From positions 1 to 22,466 of the IMG/VR virus record IMGVR_UViG_3300032144_000044: 22,466 nt of DNA; one strand, written 5' to 3'. Shown piece by piece: positions 1 to 6,930 of the stretch. The notes beneath the pieces are model-generated. The model had not been told where the DNA came from, searched no databases, and worked only from the letters and a program-made list of their open reading frames with translations. Each line of letters opens with the position of its first letter. The stretch's first letter is position 1. This DNA is from a virus. The translations under genes and the position numbers were made by a program.

Positions 1-32
1 GTTGCCAAAGGGATCGGTTTTGAACTTTCGAC

Positions 33-365
33 CTACCCCCCCGGCCTGTACCAGTGATGCGCTGGGTCTATCGGAAGCCCGGATTGCTCACAGCCTATAG
101 CTACGCCAGATTTCTCAAGGCGCTGCTTGTGACTGTCGTGGCACTTCTTGCATAGCGACTGCCAATTGCTCTCATCAAAGAAGAGTCTCTCGTCGCCCTT
201 ATGTGGGATTTTGTGATCGACGATCGATGCCGGCGTGGTTCGTTGTAACTTCCTGCAATCAACGCATAGCGGATGCAGTGAAAGGTGCCGCTTCCGCCCA
301 TTTCTCCAACGCCTTGTGTCGTAGAGATAGTGGTAGGCAGCACGCGCTCCATAGGCTCTATTCAC
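33..365 (-). CDS. HNH endonuclease (phage packaging-associated type)
   Basis: 110 residues from a GTG start at 365. The pattern is that of small phage HNH nucleases: an RRW segment near residue 18, a CxxC pair (PLCVDC, near 33-38), an IVDHKIPH core (about 48-55) with the catalytic histidine, an asparagine in the ESNWQSLC segment, and a final CKKCHDSHK zinc pair. Such nucleases usually lie beside the small terminase and help in DNA packaging. The gene is last in this part of the leftward operon, so the terminase is probably just beyond the left edge; that is inference. The start overlaps no Shine-Dalgarno of note and lies 2 nt after the upstream stop, suggesting translational coupling. Confidence 0.9.
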   Translation of the reverse strand: MNRAYGARAAYHYLYDTRRWRNGRKRHLSLHPLCVDCRKLQRTTPASIVDHKIPHKGDERLFFDESNWQSLCKKCHDSHKQRLEKSGVAIGCEQSGLPIDPAHHWYRPGG

Positions 366-367
366 GC

Positions 368-589
368 TCAGAGCGGTCTGCCGCTCAAATCGACCCGCAC
401 CCCTTCTTGAACGTCGTCGTCAGTCAGGTTGGCGAGCAGATCCGCGACGACTGCGACCAACTGACCGATTGCTACTGTCTGCCGATCCAGAGCCGCTATC
501 AGTCGCTCTTGGCTTGAGGATTCCACGCGCTCGCTCATAAGCAATGCGACTCCACTTTTTGATCTGCTCTCGGCGCTCTTTGCAGCCAC
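368..589 (-). CDS. Small hypothetical phage protein
   Basis: 73 residues if read from the GTG at 589, or 56 from the ATG at 538, which has a TGGAG sequence 11 nt upstream. No family is recognised. The middle (about residues 24-55) is a leucine/alanine/valine-rich amphipathic stretch followed by an acidic segment, so it is probably helical. It sits tightly between two operon genes (6 nt after one stop, 2 nt before the HNH start), which is the main argument that it is real. Similar small proteins are common just before terminase genes, but no function is claimed. Confidence 0.6.
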   Translation of the reverse strand: MAAKSAESRSKSGVALLMSERVESSSQERLIAALDRQTVAIGQLVAVVADLLANLTDDDVQEGVRVDLSGRPL

Positions 590-595
590 AGCCCA

Positions 596-925
596 TCAAT
601 ATTTGCTCTGCTTGACGCGCAGATTGATCGTGCCCTCAAGCGTTTGACCGCCGTCTGTACTGCAGACAATCTCAATCTTGTACGGACCAGCAACCGATGG
701 CTCAACCTGAAACTGCACGGCCATACCCGCTGGCACCAGCGCGGCATTGATTTCAACAGCCGTAGAGTTGACCTGCGCATTCGATATCGTCAGATCGCCT
801 GGTGATTGAACATCCGGCGAGCCGGTCAGTAGCTCATCACCCTCGAGCATCCCTGAGAAATCGACAGAGATAACCCGCACCTCATCGGTAGTTATCTCGC
901 GAATCTGTGGCGCAGTGCCGGCCAT
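596..925 (-). CDS. Probable beta-sandwich virion protein (fibre-tail adaptor-like)
   Basis: 109 residues from an ATG at 925. The sequence has alternating polar and hydrophobic strands and ends in a segment like Ig/beta-sandwich virion proteins: a GPYKIEIVCSTDGGQTLEGT stretch near residues 80-100, then a short basic tail. This resembles the small fibre-tail adaptor or head-tail accessory proteins of siphophages, which carry a similar 'transgressive strand, then test against reference frame' ending. The assignment rests on pattern only. The start codon shares one base with the stop of the upstream coiled-coil gene, showing tight operon packing. Confidence 0.7.
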   Translation of the reverse strand: MAGTAPQIREITTDEVRVISVDFSGMLEGDELLTGSPDVQSPGDLTISNAQVNSTAVEINAALVPAGMAVQFQVEPSVAGPYKIEIVCSTDGGQTLEGTINLRVKQSKY

Positions 926-1122
926 TACAGCGAATCCAGTTCAGCCTTGAGTGCAGCGACCGCTGCCATGCGGCGATTCAGCTCTGACTGAAGCTGTGCG
1001 ACCTTCTCGGTCTTGCCTCGCGCCAGGTTCTTCTCGATACAGGCTCGCAACGTGCGGATGCGAGAGATGTTGCGCGATGCCTGCTGTTCAGCAGTCGGAT
1101 TGATAGCAGCGCTATTGGCCAT
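925..1122 (-). CDS. Small coiled-coil phage protein
   Basis: 65 residues from an ATG at 1122. Residues about 12-65 are rich in Arg, Lys, Glu, Leu and Ala with a heptad-like spacing and almost no Gly or Pro, so a continuous helix or coiled coil is expected. It overlaps the next gene by one base and begins 9 nt after the preceding stop. No family is recognised. It could be a scaffold or chaperone for the adjacent structural proteins; this is a guess from location. Confidence 0.7.
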   Translation of the reverse strand: MANSAAINPTAEQQASRNISRIRTLRACIEKNLARGKTEKVAQLQSELNRRMAAVAALKAELDSL

Positions 1123-1131
1123 GATTTCGCC

Positions 1132-1590
1132 CTATGCCTGGTTCATCGATGCAATGCCGGACGCATTCCATGCAACAGAAAACGTGCCAGCAGTTAGGTC
1201 GATAGTGGCGCCAAGATCAACGAAGCCAACGGCACGCTTGCCGGTGTCGGTGTCGTTGTAGATGATTCCCCAGCGCGCATTGTTCGGGTTGCTAGCGTGT
1301 TGTGCGATGGACACATCATCGGCATCGAATACGCCAGCGCCACCGGTCAGCGTGACTGTTGGATTAGCCATCGTTGGGCCGCCGCTGGAATAGTTGCCGC
1401 CCGGCGTCACTTGGCTGCTCGACAAATTCGTACCGCCACCAGCGCCCCAACGCGGATCGGACGTGGTCGCAGCCGGCGTTACACCAGATGTGATCAGCCC
1501 CAGTTTGAACGTGTCGGTTTCGTGGTCGTGCAGCGCTTCCTGAACATCGACCAGCCACTGATCGAAATAGGTGATGTCGCCGGCAGCCAT
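1132..1590 (-). CDS. Phage structural protein, tail or decoration type
   Basis: 152 residues from an ATG at 1590, with a strong AGGAG ribosome-binding site 7 nt upstream. The N-terminus (DITYFDQWLVDVQEALHD) is helical; the rest is Gly, Thr, Ser and Asn rich with beta-strand character and many small residues, as in tail accessory proteins. Residues about 45-75 are a glycine/serine-rich low-complexity stretch. It lies 2 nt downstream of the large repeat protein gene at 1593-2852 and probably works with it in the virion. No exact family is recognised. Confidence 0.75.
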   Translation of the reverse strand: MAAGDITYFDQWLVDVQEALHDHETDTFKLGLITSGVTPAATTSDPRWGAGGGTNLSSSQVTPGGNYSSGGPTMANPTVTLTGGAGVFDADDVSIAQHASNPNNARWGIIYNDTDTGKRAVGFVDLGATIDLTAGTFSVAWNASGIASMNQA

Positions 1591-1592
1591 GA

Positions 1593-2852
1593 TCAGCTCC
1601 TGAAAGTGAAATGCAGCCGGCTTACCGGCATGGTGTAGTGAATCTTTTCGCCACTGATCGTGTATTCCAGACCGGAAACGAGGATCGGCGGAACAGCACT
1701 ATCAATCACGGCCTTGAACGTCGACAGGGTCAGCTGCTCTAGGTGAGCCGATACCCCGCCATCGATTACCAGTGTCGCGCCAAATGGCGTGATCGTCAGG
1801 CTTTCAAGATTGGCGCCAATGTTCTTTGCCAGACCAATCTGTGCGCTCAAGCTAGACAGCATCAGGCTCTCGCGCTGAGCGTCGATGGCGATGTCGATCG
1901 CTACGGTTGCGTGTAGTGAACTAACCTGAATCTGTTCGCTGAGAACGCCGATAGCCACGCCCGCAGCCACGGTCGCATCGGCGGCGACTAGTTCGATTGA
2001 CTCGACCTGAGCCGAGATCGATCTATTCGACGACACCATCGACAGAAACGTGCCAAGGGATATCTGTTCTGCTACGGCATTCAATCTGAGTGATGGCGCA
2101 GCGATGAACGTCGAGACCGAAATTGTCTCAACCGCTCCACTGACCGTCTTATTCAGCGAGACATTAGCGGAACTTGTGCTGATTGTTACTGATTCCGCAT
2201 CTGCCTCGATGACGGTATCGGTCGACCCACCCGAAATAATAGATATTGCAGACGCCGAGCCGTAGCTATCCCCCGATGAGAATGAAGCTGTTCCGCTCGC
2301 GGCGTCATCCAAGATCACGACACGCTGCTGAATACTTGAGATCCCGTCCGGCGCGATGATCGATGTTGTGTCAGCAGGGGTTGGCGGAGTTTGCGCGTAG
2401 TTGCCGAGCCCGCTTAAAACAACGTCGCCTTCTTCCGTGTCGACCGTCGAAGTGGCGACGCCATTGCTGTACTTAACATCCCAATCACGGAGCCATGCCG
2501 CTTCGGTGCTGGTGTCCACACCGTCAATGAATACGATGCCGAAAATTCGTTGATCGTAGAACGCGTTTTCGTTGAAGGTCGGCGTGATCGTGTGGCCAGA
2601 GCCAAAGTCTTCAACCTCGACGTAAGCCAGCGCGCAGTTCGAATCAAAGCCGTCTGTCTGACCCAGGAATATGACATCGCCAAAAGATGCCGACAGCCCT
2701 GTTATCGAGACTGTAGTGCTGCTGCCATCAAAGCGGATGAGGATGATGGCAATCTGCGATCCAGCAGGGACATCACCACCAATCGCGAGCGCACCCGGAG
2801 TAGCGCCCGTGCTCTCATGGTTGTAAACAACCGCCGTTCCGAGAACGCCCAC
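1593..2852 (-). CDS. Tail-fibre-like virion protein with eight 22-residue repeats
   Basis: 419 residues from a GTG start at 2852 with AGAGG about 10 nt upstream. The N-terminal half (to about residue 215) is a Gly/Ser/Thr-rich beta domain typical of phage adhesins. Residues about 217-393 hold eight imperfect tandem repeats of 21-22 residues, each with the pattern [hydrophobic]-E-[S/Q]-[hydrophobic]-x-[hydrophobic]-S-[S/T]-[F/L] then A-x-[V/I] and a turn. This suggests a beta-solenoid or regular fibrous shaft. The last 25 residues form a separate small ending. The role as fibre or surface protein is inferred from composition and position between lysis genes and the HNH/terminase side. Confidence 0.8.
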   Translation of the reverse strand: MGVLGTAVVYNHESTGATPGALAIGGDVPAGSQIAIILIRFDGSSTTVSITGLSASFGDVIFLGQTDGFDSNCALAYVEVEDFGSGHTITPTFNENAFYDQRIFGIVFIDGVDTSTEAAWLRDWDVKYSNGVATSTVDTEEGDVVLSGLGNYAQTPPTPADTTSIIAPDGISSIQQRVVILDDAASGTASFSSGDSYGSASAISIISGGSTDTVIEADAESVTISTSSANVSLNKTVSGAVETISVSTFIAAPSLRLNAVAEQISLGTFLSMVSSNRSISAQVESIELVAADATVAAGVAIGVLSEQIQVSSLHATVAIDIAIDAQRESLMLSSLSAQIGLAKNIGANLESLTITPFGATLVIDGGVSAHLEQLTLSTFKAVIDSAVPPILVSGLEYTISGEKIHYTMPVSRLHFTFRS

Positions 2853-2881
2853 GAATCAGCAGCCTCTAACAAACAAGCGGA

Positions 2882-3256
2882 TCAGGGGGATGCGGCAATA
2901 CCAAGGCCGCTTGGCGCCTGGGGGCGGCATTCACTCGCGAGGGGGACCGTGCTGGCGGTGTTAGAGGCAGCGCTCTCGAAATCCCCAATCGACGCCGTGA
3001 CGTGATAGGTGCGCGCTGTACAACTCGGCACGGTGTAACGCGTCTCGCTGCCGCCCAACGTGGCGAGCTTGCTGGCGCCGCTGTAGACCGTGATTGCGGT
3101 CAGCTCACCTTCAGCAACGGGTTCGCCATTGGCCTTGGTGGTCGGCAGTGTCCAGCCCAGCTCTGCGGCCTTGGCCGCACCGGCGAACACCAAAAGGCAC
3201 AGAACCGAAAGAAAGATTCCCGTTTCGATCAGGCGGGTGCGCTTGGTGTAGATCAT
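2882..3256 (-). CDS. Secreted single-domain FN3-like phage protein
   Basis: 124 residues from an ATG at 3256. Residues 1-31 are a clear Sec signal peptide: a basic start (YTKRTR), a hydrophobic core (GIFLSVLCLLVFAGA) and an AKA-A cleavage site. The mature part looks like one fibronectin-III-type domain (strand pattern GELTAITVYSG, LATLGGSETRYTVPS, TYHVTASIG), then a Pro/Ala-rich tail. The start overlaps the stop of the upstream membrane protein by 4 nt, so it belongs to the lysis cassette. A spanin or host-envelope function is possible from context, but there is no lipobox and no typical spanin coiled coil. Confidence 0.8.
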   Translation of the reverse strand: MIYTKRTRLIETGIFLSVLCLLVFAGAAKAAELGWTLPTTKANGEPVAEGELTAITVYSGASKLATLGGSETRYTVPSCTARTYHVTASIGDFESAASNTASTVPLASECRPQAPSGLGIAASP

Positions 3257-3453
3257 TTCAGTTGATCCTTTTGTTCCGGCTTAGCATTCTTCGCGTTGCC
3301 GACGTTGATGGCGAGGCAGTCAACGATCTTCCGAAGAATCAGAAGCACCGCGTTGACTTTCGGGTTAGGGAAAACTGCAGCAACAGCAGATGCGCCGGCA
3401 ATGACATAGGCCGCAACCTCTACACCTTTCTGGATCATGTCTGCGTCGATCAC
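3253..3453 (-). CDS. Small one-span membrane protein in lysis cassette
   Basis: 66 residues from an ATG at 3453. It has one hydrophobic segment (about residues 10-45, AAYVIAGASAVAAVFP then a second amphipathic stretch around VNAVLLILRKIVDCLA) and a highly charged lysine-rich end. It overlaps the endolysin stop and the next gene start by 4 nt each, a classic cassette arrangement. It could be a second holin, antiholin or pinholin-type factor. No family is recognised with certainty. Confidence 0.75.
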   Translation of the reverse strand: MIDADMIQKGVEVAAYVIAGASAVAAVFPNPKVNAVLLILRKIVDCLAINVGNAKNAKPEQKDQLK

Positions 3454-3938
3454 AGTTGGCTCCTGAGGGCGATAGCCCGCTCGAAAATAGTCATAAGGCG
3501 GCGAGACCAGCCGCCACCGAATCGCTTGAAGTGATTAAGGCTGGCGTAAAGCTCCATACGCCGTGCCGCAAACTCCCGGCAGGTTCCCTGTTTCGTAACT
3601 GCTGCCATGGTGATTGGTCCAATGTGCCCATCTGCGACAACGCCGGCCGCCTGTTGCAGCAGCTTTGCCGCTGTAGGGACGCCGTGCTGAACCGCTGCAT
3701 CGAATGCCATCAGGTCAGTGCCTGATGGCAGCTGGTCACACTTCAACGGCTGCCAGTAGTGCTCCCGATACAGCTCGATCGCCTGCAGCCGCGTGAGCTT
3801 CTTGATATCGATGCCGGGGAAAGCGCGCTTGCTGATCCCGTAATTCGTCTCACCGCCAGGATCGGCCGGATCGTTTGAGTAGCCACCCTCATGCGCCAGA
3901 ATCAGATCAACGGCGCCGTTGAAGTTGGTCGAGCTCAT
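3450..3938 (-). CDS. Endolysin, GH108-type N-acetylmuramidase
   Basis: 162 residues from an ATG at 3938. The N-terminus has the signature of glycoside hydrolase family 108: an HEGGYSNDPADPGGETNYGIS segment (about residues 16-36) in which the glutamate of HEGGY is the expected catalytic residue. The C-terminal part (about 105-150) contains the peptidoglycan-binding-like segment ending in an FKRFGGGWSRR motif, as usual for this family. It cleaves the glycan backbone of peptidoglycan at lysis. No signal peptide is seen, so release through the adjacent holin is expected. It overlaps the holin gene by 4 nt. Confidence 0.95.
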   Translation of the reverse strand: MSSTNFNGAVDLILAHEGGYSNDPADPGGETNYGISKRAFPGIDIKKLTRLQAIELYREHYWQPLKCDQLPSGTDLMAFDAAVQHGVPTAAKLLQQAAGVVADGHIGPITMAAVTKQGTCREFAARRMELYASLNHFKRFGGGWSRRLMTIFERAIALRSQL

Positions 3939-4270
3939 CTGGGGATTCGATTCGTAAACCAGTGCTCAGCCAGACCGATAGCCCGACCCCCCATGTGACC
4001 AGCGATGCCGGTAGCCGCAGCGGTCAGATACCAGTCCCAACCCATCGAGTAGCAGCAAAGCGCAGTCACAACACCAGCGAAGCCACTGATGGTCCATTCG
4101 CCAACCAGCTCAATCACGGAAAAAGCCGCCTTCGACTTCTTGAGTCGAGAAATGTAGTTGGCGGTTCCACCCCAAACAGCCAAAACAACAAGCCACAGAT
4201 AACCGAAGCCGGATTCCGCCAGAATCTTGCTGATCTGGCTGCTGGTTTCTGGCTCTGGAGTCACGCGCAT
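3935..4270 (-). CDS. Holin, LydA/phage_holin_3 type
   Basis: The ATG at 4270 (111 residues) is chosen because AAGAG precedes it and the longer reading from 4309 runs back into the terminator hairpin. The protein shows the typical pattern of this holin family: an SSQISKILAESGFGYLWLVV first membrane segment (about residues 12-40), a central hydrophobic segment (SGFAGVVTALCCYSMG) and a third (YLTAAATGIAGHMGG) followed by a charged tail. It forms the membrane lesion that lets the endolysin reach the wall. It is the first lysis gene after the terminator at 4281-4307 and overlaps the endolysin start. Confidence 0.9.
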   Translation of the reverse strand: MRVTPEPETSSQISKILAESGFGYLWLVVLAVWGGTANYISRLKKSKAAFSVIELVGEWTISGFAGVVTALCCYSMGWDWYLTAAATGIAGHMGGRAIGLAEHWFTNRIPR

Positions 4271-4280
4271 TGGGCTCTTA

Positions 4281-4307
4281 AATAAAAAACCCGCCACACA
4301 GGCGGGC
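4281..4307 (-). terminator. Intrinsic terminator before the holin
   Basis: Read on the minus strand, a CCCGCC/GGCGGG stem with a TGTGT loop is followed at once by TTTTTTATT. It is the last of three terminator-like hairpins between the Q-like gene and the lysis genes. Confidence 0.85.
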
Positions 4308-4326
4308 AAGAACGGAGAGACTTTTT

Positions 4327-4518
4327 TCAGATCTCTTTCACGGTAATTGCAAAACGCTTGCCCAGCGGGAAGGCCTCAGCAACATCGCCGGCAATAGTCA
4401 GCTCGATCAAGGGCACTGGGTTCTCAGCACCGTCGTCGACCAAAGAGATGATCGACGTCTTCCCGCGAGAATCTTCGGTTACCGCCACGCGGCATACTCG
4501 GCAGTTTTCCAGCGTCAT
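4327..4518 (-). CDS. Small hypothetical protein between terminators
   Basis: 63 residues from the ATG at 4516-4518. Longer in-frame readings upstream cross two terminator hairpins and are unlikely. The sequence starts MTLENCRVCRVAV with a CxxC pair and continues as an alternating strand pattern ending FAITVKEI, so a small beta protein is likely. No family is recognised. The ribosome-binding site is weak (TTGGGCG). It would be translated only when late transcription reads through the terminator at 4532-4557. Confidence 0.6.
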   Translation of the reverse strand: MTLENCRVCRVAVTEDSRGKTSIISLVDDGAENPVPLIELTIAGDVAEAFPLGKRFAITVKEI

Positions 4519-4531
4519 TGCATCGCCCAAG

Positions 4532-4557
4532 AATAAAAAACCCCGCACGCGGCGGGG
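4532..4557 (-). terminator. Intrinsic terminator in the late leader
   Basis: On the minus strand a CCCCGC/GCGGGG stem with a CGCGT loop is followed by TTTTTTATT. It lies 14 nt upstream of the small gene at 4327-4518. Confidence 0.85.
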
Positions 4558-4579
4558 AACATGGAGGAGATCAGAAACG

Positions 4580-4609
4580 AAAAAGCCCGGCGCAGTGGCC
4601 GGGCTTTTT
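4580..4609 (-). terminator. Strong bidirectional terminator, tR'-like
   Basis: A perfect 12-bp inverted repeat, AAAAAGCCCGGC and GCCGGGCTTTTT, with a 6-nt loop; it has a T-run in both directions. It lies about 25 nt downstream of the start predicted for the pR'-like promoter, as lambda tR' does for pR'. Confidence 0.9.
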
Positions 4610-4639
4610 GTTGTGCGGCGAAAACCGCAGAGTGAGCAC

Positions 4640-4668
4640 TTTTTACCTGTGCATGACCCACCGGTCAA
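4640..4668 (-). promoter_or_regulatory. pR'-like late promoter
   Basis: On the minus strand there is TTGACC (4668-4663), a 17-bp spacer, then TAAAAA (4645-4640). It begins 8 nt after the stop of the Q-like gene and drives toward three stacked terminators and the lysis genes. This is the layout of a Q-dependent late promoter. The -10 matches consensus at 4 of 6 positions. Confidence 0.65.
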
Positions 4669-4675
4669 CAACTTT

Positions 4676-5020
4676 TTAGTGGGTTCCGAGTTGCAGCCCG
4701 ATCCACTCTTCAGCAGCCTCAATTCGGCGCTGCACCGTATTCCAGCCAACGCAAAGTTCACGCCCAATCGCCCGGTTTGATTTCAGCTCAACATACGCCA
4801 GCTTGATGCACCGGTATTGCTCGTAGTTGAACCGCTTCAGGATAGCCACCACCTGATCGACACGAACGCCCTGGTCATCGCTGATCGGCGGCAGCGGCAC
4901 GCCACCGCCACGCACTTTGGCCAGCACGTTGATTCCATACCCAAGCCCTACCGAACTACCGCGCAGCCATGCACCCCATTGCTGCAGCGTTCGTTGCGTT
5001 TGAAGCGACCCCATACCCAT
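4676..5020 (-). CDS. Phage antitermination protein Q-like
   Basis: 114 residues from 5020, or 112 from the in-frame ATG at 5014, which has a better-spaced GGGGGA. The N-terminal TLQQWGAWLR motif (about residues 11-20), the central segment with VDQVVAILKRF, and the HTH-like C-terminus (SNRAIGRELCVGWNTVQRRIEAAEEWI) match the pattern of phage antitermination Q proteins of the DUF1133 type. Q modifies RNA polymerase at the late promoter so that it reads through terminators. A pR'-like promoter and stacked terminators directly downstream support this. Confidence 0.85.
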   Translation of the reverse strand: MGMGSLQTQRTLQQWGAWLRGSSVGLGYGINVLAKVRGGGVPLPPISDDQGVRVDQVVAILKRFNYEQYRCIKLAYVELKSNRAIGRELCVGWNTVQRRIEAAEEWIGLQLGTH

Positions 5021-5325
5021 TCCCCCATGCTGACCAGCGCTGAAAATCGACCCCGGATACTCCCCGGATCAAAACCCGGAACCTTTGCACTTTTTAAATC
5101 ACTGATAAACCTAACAAACCCGGAGACCCCGGAGACCCCGGATACTTTTTCCTCGCGCGTAAGAAAAATATTTTTTGGAACGCCTCGAAAATCACACGCA
5201 TAAAAAAATGCGCACGCGCGCGTGAAAAGTATCCGGGGTCTCCGGGGTCTCCGGGTTTTCGTTTCTTTTCAATCACCTGAAAAGCGCTCTGTGATCCGGG
5301 GAGTATCCGGGGCCTATCCGGGTTT
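5021..5325. repeat. Nested inverted repeats; candidate origin region
   Basis: This gene-free stretch of about 305 bp is a nested palindrome. The outer arms are 20-bp perfect inverted copies (5051-5070 and 5293-5312, CCCCGGATACTCCCCGGATC). The inner arms are 34-bp perfect copies (5116-5149 and 5225-5258) built from repeated CCGGAGACCC units. Between the inner arms is an A/T-rich core with TATTTTTT and TAAAAAAATG runs flanked by CGCGCG. The iterated GC-rich units, A/T core and position just downstream of the helicase/primase genes fit a replication origin, but this is inference. No promoter or gene is seen in it. Confidence 0.6.
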
Positions 5326-6930
5326 TCACTCGCTTTCACCTTTCCATGAGTCTTGGAACCGCTTGATATCGGCGCCAAGCCACTGCTTCTGGGTCATGCC
5401 GTCGGGCGGCGAGCCAATCTGCAGGATGGTTCCCTTGGCCGGGCCGCTGTATCCGCCGGTTTCATAGTCGACATCGCGCCGCCTTCGCTCGCGCGTGCTG
5501 ATGTTGTTGGAGAACTTCTGAAGGGTCAGATCGCGCTCACCGGTGCGCTGGCACCAACGTCTATAAGCGCGGTAGAGGTCGGCGACAAGGCAGGTGCAGT
5601 AGGGCCATTCCAGCCGACCCGCAGCCCAGTCGCGATGAAACAGATCCCAGCTGAAGCGGCTGTAGTCAATAAGCCGCTCCTTGGCCTCGGTTATCACCGG
5701 CTCAGTGAATACCGTGAAGTCTTCCAGGTCGAGCTGCAGCAGCATGCCGTAGAAAGCCTGCACGCCCCCCGCAGCTATCTCCGCCTGGACAGCCAGCCGC
5801 AGCTCGTCCGGCAGCTTCTTCAGCGGCCACACCACCAGCATACGGCGATCGCTCGGGTCGAGAGGGAAGGGCTGAATCTCGTTTGATAGAAAAACCGCAT
5901 TGAGGTAGTTAGATTCCTCCCAGCCCGAGACGAACTTCTTCTCGATGCGCTGGGTCTTGCCGGTGATCATCTGCTTCATGATGCCGGTGTAACTGAACTT
6001 CGACTCCCGCGAAAATATCTCTTCGAACAGCGCATAGAGCGCCTCGCTTCGCCAGTCGGTGTAGCTGCTTTCAAGCTGGTGCTGGCCGAGCGTTGCGCCG
6101 TAGTCGCCGTAAATCGGCTTCACAATTTCTTCGAACAGCAGCGACTTGCCAGAACCCTGTTGCTCGCTGTGAAACAGCACGGCCGTTCGCATCTTCGCGC
6201 CCACTTGCTGCAGCGGCAGCGCCAGCCATTTCAACAGCCACCGATAGACCTCCTGATCAAGGTTGACCAGGTGCGCAATCAAGCCGCAGATGGCGGAGCA
6301 TTTTTCGTCATCGAATATCGGCTCCAGCGGCAGCCCCCGGAAGGTATTGATACGACCCTCCTGCTCCAGCGGGCCGGAAGGGTCGAACACCAGTGACTCC
6401 TGCGCGATATCGGCACGGCTGGGGTGCTTCAGCCAGCCATCGAACACATCAGCAATCGCCAGCTTCAACGCTGACACTGGAATGCGCGAGCGGGTTGCCC
6501 GGTCCCATACAGAATCCGTGGGGTAGATGTAGACATAGCGCTGCAGCGCTTCCGAAAGCCCCCCACGCCCCCTGAGCTGCGCCGCCGCGGCGAACTGGCG
6601 CACATCCTCCTGGTCGACTGTCGCGCGCGCAGGGTGGTCGAGCCACTCCTGAAACAGCTTCGCGCCCCACCAATCTTTCGCAGCCCCCTTTTTTAGCAGG
6701 CGAGATTCGCGAGCATCCCAGACCTTTCCATCTGGCATGGCAAGCTGAAATCGCTGTACAAGCTCCGCAATTGAAAATCGCGCCACCTCCTCAGAGGGGG
6801 GCGGGGAGTCTTCTGGAGGAATATCTTGCGATGGCGGTTCCTGTGTTGGCTCGAATGCAGCGGCCACCATCGCCTTTACGGCATCGAGGCCCACGCTGAC
6901 ATGAAGGTCATTGGCATCGGTCAGCATCAC
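5326..6930 (-). CDS. Phage/plasmid replicative helicase, P4 primase-helicase (DUF5906) type
   Basis: 534 residues from an ATG at 6930. A Walker A motif (SEQQGSGKS, near residues 254-262) and a Walker B-like stretch (ALYALFEEIF) mark a superfamily 3 ATPase of the D5/P4 family. The N-terminal 60 residues are proline/glutamate rich and probably a flexible linker. The region from about 60 to 200 is the usual upstream domain (VWDARESRLL, KDWWGAKLFQEWL). The protein should unwind phage DNA at replication initiation. It overlaps the Toprim primase stop by 4 nt (ATGA), so primase and helicase are made together. The A/B motifs are seen; the family assignment is knowledge-based. Confidence 0.9.
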   Translation of the reverse strand: MMLTDANDLHVSVGLDAVKAMVAAAFEPTQEPPSQDIPPEDSPPPSEEVARFSIAELVQRFQLAMPDGKVWDARESRLLKKGAAKDWWGAKLFQEWLDHPARATVDQEDVRQFAAAAQLRGRGGLSEALQRYVYIYPTDSVWDRATRSRIPVSALKLAIADVFDGWLKHPSRADIAQESLVFDPSGPLEQEGRINTFRGLPLEPIFDDEKCSAICGLIAHLVNLDQEVYRWLLKWLALPLQQVGAKMRTAVLFHSEQQGSGKSLLFEEIVKPIYGDYGATLGQHQLESSYTDWRSEALYALFEEIFSRESKFSYTGIMKQMITGKTQRIEKKFVSGWEESNYLNAVFLSNEIQPFPLDPSDRRMLVVWPLKKLPDELRLAVQAEIAAGGVQAFYGMLLQLDLEDFTVFTEPVITEAKERLIDYSRFSWDLFHRDWAAGRLEWPYCTCLVADLYRAYRRWCQRTGERDLTLQKFSNNISTRERRRRDVDYETGGYSGPAKGTILQIGSPPDGMTQKQWLGADIKRFQDSWKGESE

